NCBI RefSeq assembly: GCF_003173035.1
Contig: NZ_QGLE01000010.1
Span: 1-64,000, forward strand
Source: Zavarzinia aquatilis
GTDB lineage: Bacteria > Pseudomonadota > Alphaproteobacteria > Zavarziniales > Zavarziniaceae
DNA: 64,000 bases
Reading direction: 5' to 3'
Notes under the pieces: model-generated
What the model saw: only the letters and a program-made list of their open reading frames with translations
Told to the model about the DNA's origin: nothing
Database searches by the model: none
Program-made: the position numbers and the translations under genes
Shown here: positions 25,685 to 36,282 of the stretch, piece after piece
Numbering within the stretch: position 1 is the stretch's first letter
How the letters are laid out: every line of letters starts with the position of its first letter

Positions 25685-27580
25685 TCAGCCCGGCTCCTTG
25701 CGGCCCGGCGCGGCGGTGCCGGACACCGGCTCCGCGGGCGCTTGCGCCGTGCGCGCCAGCGGATCGAGACGCATGGCCTCGCGCAGGATCGAGGAGGCGA
25801 CGGGCGCCGCGGCCGACGAGCCGCCGCCGCCATGCTCGATGATCACGGCGCAGGCATAGCGGGGATTGTCGACCGGACCATAGCCGACGAAGAGCGCATG
25901 GTGACGCTCGTTCCACGGCTTGTCCTGCTCGCGCCGACGCACGCCCGACAGGCGTTCGGCCCGGCTGATGCGAACGACCTGGCTGGTGCCGGTCTTGCCG
26001 CCGATCTGCATCCCGGGTTCGGTGATGCGCGAGCGGAAGGCGGTGCCGGACGGACTGTTCATCACCCGGTTCATGCCCTTCAGCATGAGATCCAGCCAGC
26101 GCCGGTCGACGTCGATCGCCGGGGCTGCCTCGGCCGCGCCGGGCGGTGCCTTGGCGAGGCGGGGCGAGACCGCCCGGCCGCCATTGACGAGCCGCGCGGT
26201 CATGGTCGCGAGCTGCAGCGGTGTCGCCAGGACATAGCCCTGCCCGATGCCGGCGATCACCGTCTCGCCCTGCAGCCAGGGCTTCTTCAGCGCCCTTTCC
26301 TTCCAGGCCGTGTTGGGGATGAGGCCCGGCTTCTCGCCCGGCAGCTCGATGCCCAGCTTCTCGCCAAGGCCGAACTTGCGGGTGAAGTCGGACAGGCGGT
26401 CGATGCCGACCTTGCGCGCGACATCGTAGAAGAAACAGTCGCAGGACTGTTCGAGCGCGGCCTGGACGTCGACCGTGCCGTGACCGCCCTTCTTCCAGCA
26501 ATAGAAAGTATGGGTGCCGAGCTGCATCGAGCCCGGGCAGAACACGGTATAACCGGGGCCGACCACCCCGGCCTCGAGCGCGGCGAGGCCGACCACCATC
26601 TTGAAGGTCGAGCCGGGCGGATACTGGCCGGCGATCGGCTTGTTGATCAGCGGATTGCGCACATTGTTGCGCAGCGCGTTCCATTCCGTCTTGGACAGGC
26701 CGACGTTGAAGGGTGTCGGGTCGTAGCCGGGGGTCGAGGCCAGCACGAGCACTTCGCCCGTGTGCACGTCCATGACCACGGCGGCGCCGCTTTCCTCGCC
26801 CAGGGCCTGATAGGCGAAGCGCTGCAGGGCGAGATCGAGCGCGAGGGTGACATCCTCACCCGCCTGCCCCTCATCGCGCGACAGCTCGCGGATCATGCGG
26901 CCATAGGCATTGACCTCGACCTGCGAGGCGCCGGCCTTGCCGCGCAGATTCTCGTCGAAAATCTTCTCGACGCCATTCTTGCCGATCTTGAAGCCGGGCA
27001 GCTGCAGCACCGGGTTGGCGTCTTCCGCCAGATCCTTGTCGCTGACCGACGAGACATAGCCGATGACATGGGCAAGTTCAGGCCCATAGGGGTAGTAGCG
27101 GGTTTCACCCACGTCGGGCTGGATACCCGGCAATTCCGGGCTGTGCACGTTGATCGCGGCGAATTCTTCCCAGCTCAGGTTTTCGAGCACGGTGACCGGC
27201 ATGAAGGCGCGCACCCGGCCCATCTCGCGCCGGACACGGCGCAGCTGGTGCTCGGGGATCGGCACGATGGCGTTCAGCCCGGTCAGGGTCTCGTCGACAT
27301 CGTCCGACTGCTCGCGGATCAGCACGACGCGGAAATTCTGCCGCCCCGTCGCCAGTTCGTTGCCGAAGCGGTCCAGAATGCGGCCGCGCAGCGGCGCGAT
27401 CAGGCGCAGGTTGATGCGGTTGTCTTCCGCCAGCATCTGGTAGCGGTCGCCGTCGACCACCTGCAGCTGGTACATGCGGCCGGCCAGCACGCCCAGCATG
27501 GCGAGCTGCCCGCCGGCCAGGAACAGGGCACGCCGGGTCAGCATCTTGGCCCGAAGGTTGTCGTTCTTCTCGTTGCTCAC
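25685..27580 (-). CDS. mrdA: Penicillin-binding protein 2 (elongasome transpeptidase)
   Basis: A 631-residue class B PBP that cross-links peptidoglycan during side-wall growth. A short cytoplasmic tail and one membrane anchor (about residues 13-35) precede the dimerisation domain (IAPLRGRILDRFGNELATG). The transpeptidase domain has the active-site serine in PPGSTFKMV, the second motif at SCDCFFY (SxD rather than SxN, as in PBP2) and KTGT in GGKTGTSQV. The start is GTG at 27580, overlapping the mreD stop as GTGA, with GGAGGAGG upstream. The rodA gene that usually follows is not here; nine T residues directly follow the stop codon (plus 25675-25683), then tRNA-Lys. Confidence 0.96.
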   Translation of the reverse strand: MSNEKNDNLRAKMLTRRALFLAGGQLAMLGVLAGRMYQLQVVDGDRYQMLAEDNRINLRLIAPLRGRILDRFGNELATGRQNFRVVLIREQSDDVDETLTGLNAIVPIPEHQLRRVRREMGRVRAFMPVTVLENLSWEEFAAINVHSPELPGIQPDVGETRYYPYGPELAHVIGYVSSVSDKDLAEDANPVLQLPGFKIGKNGVEKIFDENLRGKAGASQVEVNAYGRMIRELSRDEGQAGEDVTLALDLALQRFAYQALGEESGAAVVMDVHTGEVLVLASTPGYDPTPFNVGLSKTEWNALRNNVRNPLINKPIAGQYPPGSTFKMVVGLAALEAGVVGPGYTVFCPGSMQLGTHTFYCWKKGGHGTVDVQAALEQSCDCFFYDVARKVGIDRLSDFTRKFGLGEKLGIELPGEKPGLIPNTAWKERALKKPWLQGETVIAGIGQGYVLATPLQLATMTARLVNGGRAVSPRLAKAPPGAAEAAPAIDVDRRWLDLMLKGMNRVMNSPSGTAFRSRITEPGMQIGGKTGTSQVVRISRAERLSGVRRREQDKPWNERHHALFVGYGPVDNPRYACAVIIEHGGGGSSAAAPVASSILREAMRLDPLARTAQAPAEPVSGTAAPGRKEPG

Positions 27581-28101
27581 CGCGCCTCCTCCAGGGATTT
27601 CAGGACGCGGACGATCTGCCCGAACAGCCAGCTGACCAGCGGATAGAGGGTGATGGAAAACAGCATCTGCATGACGAAGGGCTGCAACTCGATGCCGCGC
27701 CCGGCGTGAAGCGAGCCGAGCAGCCAGCCGGCCGCCGTCGCGAGGAAGGCAACCATGCCGAAGCCGAACCAGGCGATGCCGAAGGTGCGCGCGGTGAACA
27801 CCCGTCGCTCGTGACCGACGAACTGCTGCACGCCGAGCAGGATCAGCGTGCCGAGGCCGATCGGCGCGCCCGACAACGTATCCTGCAACAAGCCGACCAG
27901 GAAGACCGCGGCCGGCGGCAGCAGGGCAGGCTGAAAGATGGTCCAGAAATAGACCAGCATCAGGGTGAGCGCCGGCCCGGCGGCGTCGAGACCGGAAATG
28001 CCCGACGGCGCGACGCCGATCAGCACGCAGACGAGGCCGACGAGGGGCGGCACCAGCATGACGAGACTGGCGAAGGCGCGGCGCGACCAGGGTTCGGTCA
28101 T
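27577..28101 (-). CDS. mreD: Rod shape-determining membrane protein MreD
   Basis: A 174-residue integral membrane protein with five to six predicted helices (for example LVMLVPPLVGLVCVLIGVA and PAAVFLVGLLQDTLSGAPIG, the latter containing the MreD-typical GLLQD). It works with MreC and MreB to organise the elongation machinery. Its stop overlaps the mrdA start by 4 bp and mreC ends 9 bp before its start, so translation is coupled. Confidence 0.93.
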   Translation of the reverse strand: MTEPWSRRAFASLVMLVPPLVGLVCVLIGVAPSGISGLDAAGPALTLMLVYFWTIFQPALLPPAAVFLVGLLQDTLSGAPIGLGTLILLGVQQFVGHERRVFTARTFGIAWFGFGMVAFLATAAGWLLGSLHAGRGIELQPFVMQMLFSITLYPLVSWLFGQIVRVLKSLEEAR

Positions 28102-28110
28102 GGCAGCGGC

Positions 28111-29112
28111 CTAGCGATCGTCGGCCGGCGCCAGCAGGGTCGGCTTCGGGGTGGAGGTGACGATGGGTGGTGGTGCAGGCGGCGGGGCCAGTTCGGCCGG
28201 CCGGGCTTCCGCGGCGCCGGGGGTGTTCAGCGCGGGCAGGGGCGCGCCGCTGGGCGGCGCCGGATCGGGGATCGGCCCCGGCTCGCCCTTGTATTCGACG
28301 ATCTTGATGAAATCGAGCTTGTCGAAACGCACCCACGGCCGCACCCGGACGACGCCATTGGCAACCGTCTCGACCGCGCCGACGGGCAGACCCGGCGGGA
28401 ACATGCCGCCGATGCCCGAGGTCACCACCCGGTCGCCCGGATGAACCTTGATGCCGGCCGCGAGATAGGACAGCCGCGGCAGGGCCGAATTGTCGCCTTC
28501 GAGCACGCCGCGCGCCTGCGCCCCCTCGAGGGCGACGGGAACCCGGCTGTTCAGGTCGGTGAGCAGCAAAAGGCGCGACGATTCCTCGCCCGCCGCCAGC
28601 ACCCGGCCGACGACGCCGGTGCCCGAGATGCCGACCTGTCCGGCCTCGACCCCGGCATTGGTGCCGGCATCGACGACGACGGTGCGCACGAATGGCCCGC
28701 CCCCTTCGGCGATGATGCGCGCGGTGACGAAGCGCACCTGCGGCTCGGGCCGGACATGCAGCAATTCACGGTAGGTCGCGTTCTCGATGGCGAGGCGCCG
28801 CGCGGTCGAGGCCCAGGCGCGCAGGCGCTCGTTCTCCTCGTGCAGGGCGCGGTTCTCTTCATAGAGATTGAACCAGCTGTCGACGGCGGCGATACCGTCC
28901 TTGGCGGTCAGCAGCGGCCGCGCCGCGAGTTCGAGCACGGGCGCCATGGCGTCGATGACGACCGCGCGGCCGCGTTCGATCAACACGGAATCGACCTTGC
29001 CGAGGATGACCAGCCCGACCGACAGCAGCAGCAGCGCCAGAAAGGCGAATCGCTGCATCAGCACCTTGGCAGGTGCCGTGAAGCTGTTCACCCGGAGTTG
29101 CGGCTGGCGCAC
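28111..29112 (-). CDS. mreC: Rod shape-determining protein MreC
   Basis: A 333-residue periplasmic scaffold with one N-terminal helix (about residues 18-35, FLALLLLSVGLVILG), a coiled-coil stretch (about 65-110, LYEENRALHEENERLRAWA) and two beta-barrel domains containing GQVGISGTGVVGRVLAAG and GDRVVTSGIGGMFPPGLPVG, both family landmarks. A Pro/Ala-rich tail of about 60 residues is extra and probably disordered. It links the cytoplasmic MreB filament to periplasmic PBP2. Confidence 0.95.
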   Translation of the reverse strand: MRQPQLRVNSFTAPAKVLMQRFAFLALLLLSVGLVILGKVDSVLIERGRAVVIDAMAPVLELAARPLLTAKDGIAAVDSWFNLYEENRALHEENERLRAWASTARRLAIENATYRELLHVRPEPQVRFVTARIIAEGGGPFVRTVVVDAGTNAGVEAGQVGISGTGVVGRVLAAGEESSRLLLLTDLNSRVPVALEGAQARGVLEGDNSALPRLSYLAAGIKVHPGDRVVTSGIGGMFPPGLPVGAVETVANGVVRVRPWVRFDKLDFIKIVEYKGEPGPIPDPAPPSGAPLPALNTPGAAEARPAELAPPPAPPPIVTSTPKPTLLAPADDR

Positions 29113-29173
29113 GGCTCAAATCCCTTCCCGGGGGCGTCGAGTCGCCCCCCAGAAGCCTGTGGATCGTTCTGAA

Positions 29174-30304
<1,131 letters not shown>

Positions 30305-30347
30305 TCAACGCTGAATCGTCCCAGCCTCCGTCAAGAGGACATGGCCG

Positions 30348-30974
30348 TCATGCCGGGATGAAGGGATCGAGCACGGCGACCACCAGCGGCACCACCCCGG
30401 CGATGGCCGCGGCATCGACTGTCTCGCCCCGGGACAGGAGATAGGTGATCCAGCTCGTGACCATCAGCCAGATCGCGCGGGACAATTCCGCGCTGTCCGG
30501 CGCCACCCGCCGGCCGCCCTGCAGCGCCGGCCGCAGGAAATCGTCCAGCTGGCGGGCGATGGCGGCGACGACATCGGCCTGCAGCCCGGTGAAGGCTTCG
30601 GCCACCCGCTCGTCCCGGCGCAGGATCGCGGTCTGATCGGGAAAGAAGAAGCGATATTCGCCCAGCAGCTCGGCGATGGCGGCCAGCTGCCGACGCATCA
30701 GGGCAAGGCCCGTTTCAGCGAAGGGCGGTTCGATGAACAGCGCCCGCACCCGCGCCTCGACCCGCTGGAACAGATACCACAGCACGTCTTCGCGATGGCG
30801 AAAGTGGTAGTAGAGACTGCCCGTGGAAATCCCGCAGGCTTCCGCGATGGCATTGGTGGTGACCGGCGTGTAGCCGAGGTCGTTGAACAGGTCGAGGGCG
30901 ACATTGGCCACCCGGTCGCGGGTGACGTCCGAACGGCGCTGGCGGGGTCGCGACGGTCCGCGAACCGAGGTCAT
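30348..30974 (-). CDS. TetR family transcriptional regulator
   Basis: A 208-residue regulator. The N-terminal HTH (about residues 18-65) reads ALDLFNDLGYTPVTTNAIAE and ACGISTGSLYYHFRHREDVL, followed by an all-helical ligand domain. It lies 108 bp downstream of the alkane monooxygenase reductase on the same strand. The long palindromic operator in front of the alkB-type gene is a natural target, which would make this an autoregulated operon responding to a fatty or alkane-derived ligand (inference). ATG 30974 has AGGA 8 bp upstream. Confidence 0.92.
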   Translation of the reverse strand: MTSVRGPSRPRQRRSDVTRDRVANVALDLFNDLGYTPVTTNAIAEACGISTGSLYYHFRHREDVLWYLFQRVEARVRALFIEPPFAETGLALMRRQLAAIAELLGEYRFFFPDQTAILRRDERVAEAFTGLQADVVAAIARQLDDFLRPALQGGRRVAPDSAELSRAIWLMVTSWITYLLSRGETVDAAAIAGVVPLVVAVLDPFIPA

Positions 30975-31082
30975 GCTGCGAATCCTCAAGGGCGTTTCCC
31001 CCGACCCTAGAGCCGATTGCCGATTCCTTGAATCGGCAATCGGCGCCCGGTCTTCAATTTTGCCGAAAACCGCGCGGGCTCG

Positions 31083-32138
31083 TCAGGCGGCGCTGCGCTC
31101 GAGCCCATCGCGGGCATCGGCGAATTTGTCGAAGCTGATCGCCGACGGGGGCAGGCCGCGCGCTGTCAGCACGGCGACGGCGGCGTCGATCATCGCGGGC
31201 GGGCCGCACAGGGCCGCGGTCTCGGGCAGGTCGATCGCGGCCAGCGGCTCGGTGACGAGGCCGCGCTCGCCGCGCCAGCCGCTGTCCGCCGGCTCGGCCG
31301 AGAGGATCGGGCGGACGGCGAGATCGAGCCGGTCGCCCAGCGCCGCCAGCCGGTCGAGGTCGTAGAGATCGGCCGCCGTTCGCGCGCCGAACAGCACCGT
31401 CAGGCGCCGCCGCTCCCCCGCCGCCGCCAGGGCTTCGAGCAGGGACAGCACCGGACCGAGGCCCGAGCCACCAGCGATCAGCAGCGCGGGCCCCGCCCCG
31501 GGCTTCAGCCCGAACTGGCCGAAGGGCCCGTCGAGCAGCACGGTCTCGCCCCGGCGGTCGGCGGCGAACAGCCAGTCGGTCAGGGCGCCGCCCGGGACAT
31601 GGCGGATGGTGAAGGGGATGCGGGTCTCGCCCGGGTGGGGCGCGGCGGCGAAGGAATAGGCCCGTCCGGCGGCGATGCCGGGCACGGTCCAGGACGCATA
31701 TTGCCCGGGGGCGAAGGGCAGCGGCGCGTCCAGCTCCAGCACCACGCGGCGGATGTCGGCGGTCAGGGGCACGACTTCGAGGATACGGGCGGGCAGGCCG
31801 GCGGCGGCCCGCCCGTCGCCGGGAAGATCGCGCAGCGGCAGTACCGGCTCGACCGTCACCGGCCCCTTCGGCACCGCCTGACAGGCGAGAATGCAGCCCG
31901 CGGCGAGGTCTTCGGCCGAGAGCGTGTAGGAGAAGTCGGTCAGCGCCTTCACCTTGCCCTCGACCAGCGTGCTGCGGCACTCGCCGCAACTGCCGACCCG
32001 GCAGTTTGACGGATAGGCGATGCCGGCCTTCAGCGCCGTGGCGAGAATGGTGGCACCGCTTTCCGCCTCGAGGCAACGGCCGGCGACGGGGATGGTGACG
32101 GTGGCGGCCGCCTTGCGACCGAACAGGCGGGACAGCAT
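31083..32138 (-). CDS. Ferredoxin-NAD(P)H reductase, electron donor for the alkane monooxygenase
   Basis: A 351-residue fusion. Residues 10-95 are a plant-type [2Fe-2S] ferredoxin with Cys46, Cys51, Cys54 and Cys86. Residues 105-200 bind FAD (GRAYSFAAAP matches RxYS) and 210-340 bind NAD(P)H (LLIAGGSGLGPVLSLLEAL, ALCGPPAMIDAA). It resembles the one-component reductases of oxygenases. Its gene is 21 bp after the alkB-type gene, so it very likely passes electrons to that diiron enzyme directly, replacing the usual separate rubredoxin and rubredoxin reductase. Confidence 0.93.
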   Translation of the reverse strand: MLSRLFGRKAAATVTIPVAGRCLEAESGATILATALKAGIAYPSNCRVGSCGECRSTLVEGKVKALTDFSYTLSAEDLAAGCILACQAVPKGPVTVEPVLPLRDLPGDGRAAAGLPARILEVVPLTADIRRVVLELDAPLPFAPGQYASWTVPGIAAGRAYSFAAAPHPGETRIPFTIRHVPGGALTDWLFAADRRGETVLLDGPFGQFGLKPGAGPALLIAGGSGLGPVLSLLEALAAAGERRRLTVLFGARTAADLYDLDRLAALGDRLDLAVRPILSAEPADSGWRGERGLVTEPLAAIDLPETAALCGPPAMIDAAVAVLTARGLPPSAISFDKFADARDGLERSAA

Positions 32139-32159
32139 GGCGGCGCCTCCTCTATCCGC

Positions 32160-33314
32160 TTACTCGGCCGCGGCCAGGGTTTCGCGGCGACGCGGGCCGG
32201 CCAGCAGCGCGCGCTCGGCCGGGGTCGCGTGGCGGCTTTCCCAGTCGCGCAGCTTCGGCTCCATCACCCGGAACCACAGGGGCGGCACAAAGGCGATCAG
32301 GATCATCACGACATAGCCGAAGGGCATGGTCGGGGCATCCAGATAGGGCTTCAGTTCCCAGAACGGCTTGTCGCCATGGGCGTGATGGTCGGAATGGCGG
32401 GTCAGGTTGAACAGGATCTTGGACGAGACCGCGTGGTTGGAATTCCACGAATGGTCCGGCCGGACCAGGGTGCCGGGCACGCGGACGATGCCGTAATGCT
32501 CGATATAATTCACATATTCGAGCCAGCTCTTGCCGATGAAGGCAGCCACCGCATAGGCGCCGGCACCGATGGGGCCCGTCGCCAGCAGGAAGGCGGCCGT
32601 GATGCCCGCCTGCATGGCGATGCCACGCAGGAAGCGGTTGGCCGGGTGCAGCCAGGGCAGGCCCCGGCGCGACAGGCGCTCGCGCTCCAGCAGGAATTCG
32701 TTGCGATACTGGCCCCAGGCGGAGCGGAAGACGAAGGTATAGAGCGTCTCGCCCCGGCGCGAGGTCGCGGGATCGTCATAGGTCGCGATATTCTTGTGGT
32801 GGCCGTAGACATGCTCGATGCCGAAGCTGGCGTCATAGGCCGCGGCCAGCATCCAGCGGCCGAAGACCATCGACACCGGATCCCAGGTGCGGTGGGTCAG
32901 TTCGTGGCCGACGTTGATGCCGGCGACGCCCAGCATGGTGCCAACGGAAATCACCGCGCCGGCATAGGTCACCGGGCCGGCGTCGGCCCGCGCCGCGAGG
33001 ACATCGTAACCCGTCAGCCCGCCGAACAGCGCGCCGAGACCGAGGAGATCGGTCTCAGGCCCGGCCACGAACCAGGCGAGACCGACCAGCATCAACCCGA
33101 TCATGGGCAGCACGCCATAGAGCAGGATGTCGAGCACCCAGGTCTGGCGGTATTCCGGCTCGCTGGTGTCGGCGCCGAACAGATAGTCGGCCGCGCCGCC
33201 CAGCAGCAGCGTCAGGGCAAGGCCGGCCCAGACATAGGGCCCGCCGAGAAACAGGCCGGCGGTGGCGGCCGCCAGCACCGGATAGCACAGGAAGAACTGG
33301 CTGTAGCGCAACAT
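32160..33314 (-). CDS. AlkB-family alkane 1-monooxygenase
   Basis: A 384-residue membrane diiron hydroxylase. All histidine clusters of the AlkB family are present: GHELTHR, EHVYGHHKN, NYIEHYG and RHSDHHAHGDKP. Several hydrophobic helices precede them. AlkB enzymes hydroxylate the terminal carbon of alkanes or related chains. It is paired with a ferredoxin-reductase rather than rubredoxin. The ATG at 33314 follows a strong promoter (TTGACA at 33401-33406 and TACTCT at 33379-33384) and a large palindromic operator. Substrate range is not readable; a related fatty acid or ether hydroxylase is possible. Confidence 0.93.
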   Translation of the reverse strand: MLRYSQFFLCYPVLAAATAGLFLGGPYVWAGLALTLLLGGAADYLFGADTSEPEYRQTWVLDILLYGVLPMIGLMLVGLAWFVAGPETDLLGLGALFGGLTGYDVLAARADAGPVTYAGAVISVGTMLGVAGINVGHELTHRTWDPVSMVFGRWMLAAAYDASFGIEHVYGHHKNIATYDDPATSRRGETLYTFVFRSAWGQYRNEFLLERERLSRRGLPWLHPANRFLRGIAMQAGITAAFLLATGPIGAGAYAVAAFIGKSWLEYVNYIEHYGIVRVPGTLVRPDHSWNSNHAVSSKILFNLTRHSDHHAHGDKPFWELKPYLDAPTMPFGYVVMILIAFVPPLWFRVMEPKLRDWESRHATPAERALLAGPRRRETLAAAE

Positions 33315-33360
33315 GGGTCTTGTCCCCTCTCCCGGGCGGTCGCGGGCGCCGCCGTTGTTT

Positions 33361-33392
33361 CGAGTAATTACTCTAAACAGAGTATTTACTCG
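33361..33392. promoter_or_regulatory. 32-bp nested palindromic operator of the alkane monooxygenase operon
   Basis: CGAGTAATTACTCT and AGAGTATTTACTCG form a 14-bp inverted repeat (one mismatch) across AAAC, and each arm is itself a palindrome of the form GAGTAxxTACTC. It overlaps the -10 (TACTCT on the minus strand, 33379-33384) of a promoter whose -35 is TTGACA at 33401-33406 (16-bp spacer). Two dimers of a TetR protein would fit. Confidence 0.75.
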
Positions 33393-33406
33393 GATTAGAA
33401 TGTCAA
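33379..33406 (-). promoter_or_regulatory. Sigma-70-type promoter of the alkane monooxygenase operon
   Basis: Minus-strand TTGACA (33401-33406), 16-bp spacer, TACTCT (33379-33384), about 65 bp before the gene start and overlapping the operator. Confidence 0.65.
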
Positions 33407-33423
33407 GCACCCGTGCTGCGGAC

Positions 33424-33458
33424 AAAAAAAGGCCGGCCGCACCCGAAGGCGGACCGGC
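33424..33458 (-). terminator. Intrinsic terminator of ssuABC
   Basis: On the minus strand GCCGGTCCGC pairs with GCGGCCGGC (one bulge) and is followed by CTTTTTTTG. It is 45 bp beyond the ssuB stop. Confidence 0.8.
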
Positions 33459-33503
33459 GAAAGTCAGGGAGGAAACGGGGGAGGAAAACGGGGGACGGCG
33501 GCT

Positions 33504-34313
33504 TCAGACCGCCGCGAGAATCCGCGCTTCGAGCTGCGCCAGCTGGGCATCGCCATGGCCGCGCGGCCGCTGGCGGGGCACGTCGACATCGAGCGCCAGC
33601 GCCCCTTCGCGCAGTACCAGCACCCGGTCGGCGAGGGCGATGGCCTCGCCCACGTCATGGGTGATGAGCACGGCGGTGAAGCCCCGGGCCTGCCAGATGC
33701 GCAGCAGCAGCGTGTGCATCTCGGCCCGGGTCAGGGCGTCGAGGGCGCCGAAGGGCTCGTCCAGCAGCAGAACGCCGGGGTGGGAGACCAGGGCCCGGGC
33801 GAGGGCGACGCGCTGGCGCTGCCCGCCCGACAGCACGGCCGGCCAGTCCCGCGACCGGGTGGCGAGGCCAACGTCGGCCAGGGCCGCCTCCGCCTTGCCG
33901 CGCCAGCCAAGACCGCGCGAGATCCCGACATTGTCGACCACCCGTTTCCACGGCAGCAGGCGGGCATCCTGGAACATCAGGCGGACATCGGGCTGCAACC
34001 CCGCCACCTCGCGCTCGGCGAGGCGAAGATGGCCGGCGCTCGGCGCCTCCAGCCCCGCGATCAGGCGCATCAGCGTGGTCTTGCCCCCGCCCGAGCGGCC
34101 GACGACGGCGACGAACTGGCCGGCGGGGATATGAAGATCGAGGCCGGCCAGCACCCGCTGTTCGCCGAACGACTTGGCGACCCCGGACAGGGATATGTCG
34201 AGACCGCGCGCGGGCGCGGTCGCCGGGGCCGGAGCCGGAACTGGCCGGGTTACCGGGCGCGGTGGAATATCGTCGATCACGCTGCGCTCGAGACGGTTCA
34301 GGAACGTGGTCAT
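33504..34313 (-). CDS. ssuB: Sulfonate ABC transporter ATP-binding protein SsuB
   Basis: A 269-residue ABC ATPase with Walker [13 protein letters not shown], signature [15 protein letters not shown] and Walker [15 protein letters not shown]. It carries an N-terminal Pro/Ala-rich extension of about 35 residues ([18 protein letters not shown]) before the ATPase core, unusual but seen in some SsuB. Its ATG overlaps the ssuC stop as ATGA. It powers uptake of aliphatic sulfonates with SsuA and SsuC. The desulfonating monooxygenase genes are not in this window. Confidence 0.92.
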   Translation of the reverse strand: MTTFLNRLERSVIDDIPPRPVTRPVPAPAPATAPARGLDISLSGVAKSFGEQRVLAGLDLHIPAGQFVAVVGRSGGGKTTLMRLIAGLEAPSAGHLRLAEREVAGLQPDVRLMFQDARLLPWKRVVDNVGISRGLGWRGKAEAALADVGLATRSRDWPAVLSGGQRQRVALARALVSHPGVLLLDEPFGALDALTRAEMHTLLLRIWQARGFTAVLITHDVGEAIALADRVLVLREGALALDVDVPRQRPRGHGDAQLAQLEARILAAV

Positions 34314-35125
34314 CGCGGGTTCTCCTTCAGCGCATAGGCCGGATGCCAGGCCAGGGCCCAATGTTCGACCAGCCGGGTGGCGACATCGGCGAGCTTGCCC
34401 AGCAGGGCATAGACGATGACGCCAAGGATCACGACATCGGTCTGCAGGAACTCGCGGGCATTCATCGTCATGTAACCGATACCGGACGAGGCGGAGATGG
34501 TCTCGGCCACGATCAGGGTCAGCCACATGATACCGAGGGCGTAACGCAGGCCGACCAGGATCGAGGGCAGCGCCCCGGGCAGGACGATGCGCAGGTAAAG
34601 CTCGACCGGCGAGAGACCATAGACCCGCCCCATCTCGACCAGGCCGCGGTCGACGGTGCGGATGCCATGGAAGGTGTTGAGATAGATCGGAAACATCACG
34701 CCGATGGCGACGAGGAAGATTTTCGCCTCCTCGTCGATGCCGAACCACAGGATGACCATCGGGATGATCGCGAGATGCGGCACGTTCCGCAGCATCTGCA
34801 CCGAGGAATCGAGGAACTTCTCGGCGATCGGGAAGGCCCCGGTCAGCACGCCGAGAAAGAGCCCGATGCCGCCGCCGATGGCGAGCCCCTTCAGCGCGCG
34901 CTGGGTGCTGATCAGGGCGTGGGTCAGCAGGCTGCCGTCCTCGATGCTGGCGAGAAAGGCGACGGCGACCGCGCTCGGCGCCGGCAGGGTGCGGGCCTCG
35001 ATGAGACCGGTGCGGGCCGCCGCCTCCCACAGGATCAGGAGGACGACGGGCAGGGTCCAGGCGGCGGCCACGCCGCCCAGCCGGCGCAGGGCTTCGCCCC
35101 CGCGCGATCGCCGCCCGCCGCTCAC
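34310..35125 (-). CDS. ssuC: Sulfonate ABC transporter permease SsuC
   Basis: A 271-residue permease with six helices and the EAA-type loop near [20 protein letters not shown]. Segments [15 protein letters not shown] at the N terminus ([14 protein letters not shown]) and [20 protein letters not shown] are typical of SsuC/TauC. The start is GTG at 35125, overlapping the ssuA stop (GTGA). Translation of ssuA, ssuC and ssuB is thus tightly coupled. Confidence 0.93.
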   Translation of the reverse strand: MSGGRRSRGGEALRRLGGVAAAWTLPVVLLILWEAAARTGLIEARTLPAPSAVAVAFLASIEDGSLLTHALISTQRALKGLAIGGGIGLFLGVLTGAFPIAEKFLDSSVQMLRNVPHLAIIPMVILWFGIDEEAKIFLVAIGVMFPIYLNTFHGIRTVDRGLVEMGRVYGLSPVELYLRIVLPGALPSILVGLRYALGIMWLTLIVAETISASSGIGYMTMNAREFLQTDVVILGVIVYALLGKLADVATRLVEHWALAWHPAYALKENPR

Positions 35126-36087
35126 GATGCGGCCTTGCGCACGACCTCGGCGATGGAGATCGCCTTGGGAATGAGGCCGAGGCCGAAGAAAGTGTCGGCG
35201 ATGCTCTGCTGTTCGGCGATCACTTCCGGCGACAGCGCCTTGACGCCGAAGGCCTGGCGCGAAATCGCGGTGGTCAGGATCGGCGCCGGAATGCCGACGC
35301 TGGCGGTCAGCTGCCTGGCGGCGGCGGCGGGATCGGCCTTCACCTCTTCGCCGATGTCGTAGAGGCCCTTCAGCACGATGTCGACCACCTGCGGATTGGC
35401 CTCGGCGAACTTCTGTTCGGCCAGATAGAACTGGTGATTGGCAACGAGGCCGGTGCCATCGACCAGCGTGCGGGCGCCGGTCGCGGCCTGCGCGGCGGCG
35501 AGGAACGGATCCCAGATCGCCCAGGCATCGACCGCGCCCTTCTCGAAGGCGGCGCGGGCGTCGGCCGGCGGCAGGAACACCGGGGTGATCTCCTTGTAGT
35601 CGACCCCGGCGGCGGCCAGCGCCTTCACCAGGAGATAATGGACGTTGGAGCCCTTGTTGAGGGCGACGCGCTTGCCCTTCAGGTCGGCGACCGTGGCGAT
35701 GGCGCTGTCCTTCGGCACGATGATCGCCTCACCCTGCGGCGCCGGCGGCTCATGCCCGACATAAAGCAGGGGCGCGCCCGCCGCCTGGGCGAAAATCGGT
35801 GGTGCCTCGCCGGTCGTGCCGAAGTCGACCGCGCCGACATTCAGCGCCTCGAGCAGCTGCGGCCCGGCGGGGAATTCGGTCCAGGTCACGGTAAAGCCGA
35901 GGGGCGCCAGCGCGGCGTCGAGGGAGCCCTTGCCCTTGAGGAGAACCAGCGAGCCGTATTTCTGCACGCCGATGCGCAGCACCTTGCCCTCGGCCCGGGC
36001 GTCACGCGGCCGAAGACCGGCGACCAGGCCAAGGGACAGGGCGGATGCCGCGCCCAGAAGGCCGCGGCGGGTCAGACGAGACGACAT
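35122..36087 (-). CDS. ssuA: Aliphatic sulfonate-binding periplasmic protein SsuA
   Basis: A 321-residue solute-binding protein. A Tat-like signal ([19 protein letters not shown]) leads to the mature part with [40 protein letters not shown] and [17 protein letters not shown], the SsuA landmarks. The ATG at 36087 gives the signal peptide at the N terminus. The upstream 36100-36200 region is strikingly A/T-rich and should hold the promoter; no CysB/Cbl-type site could be recognised with confidence. Taurine or nitrate-type ligands are less likely. Confidence 0.92.
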   Translation of the reverse strand: MSSRLTRRGLLGAASALSLGLVAGLRPRDARAEGKVLRIGVQKYGSLVLLKGKGSLDAALAPLGFTVTWTEFPAGPQLLEALNVGAVDFGTTGEAPPIFAQAAGAPLLYVGHEPPAPQGEAIIVPKDSAIATVADLKGKRVALNKGSNVHYLLVKALAAAGVDYKEITPVFLPPADARAAFEKGAVDAWAIWDPFLAAAQAATGARTLVDGTGLVANHQFYLAEQKFAEANPQVVDIVLKGLYDIGEEVKADPAAAARQLTASVGIPAPILTTAISRQAFGVKALSPEVIAEQQSIADTFFGLGLIPKAISIAEVVRKAAS

Positions 36088-36203
36088 TTTCCAGCTCCGA
36101 TGCGTAATAAACTTCAAATCACGTGAATATATGAAGATATACATTTCCAAATGAGTCAAACCGACAGAATACTTATTTTTAGTGTTATTTATGGGCGAAA
36201 CAG

Positions 36204-36233
36204 GAACGGCCACCGGTTGCCCGGCGGCCGTTC
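36204..36233 (-). terminator. Hairpin after ahpF
   Basis: GAACGGCC and GGCCGTTC pair perfectly over a 14-nt loop, 50 bp beyond the ahpF stop, followed on the minus strand by CTGTTTCGCC. A moderate candidate terminator. Confidence 0.5.
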
Positions 36234-36282
36234 GGGGACACCTCCCGATGGGGGGAGGGAGGCGTCGGGGGGGCTTGTCCGG

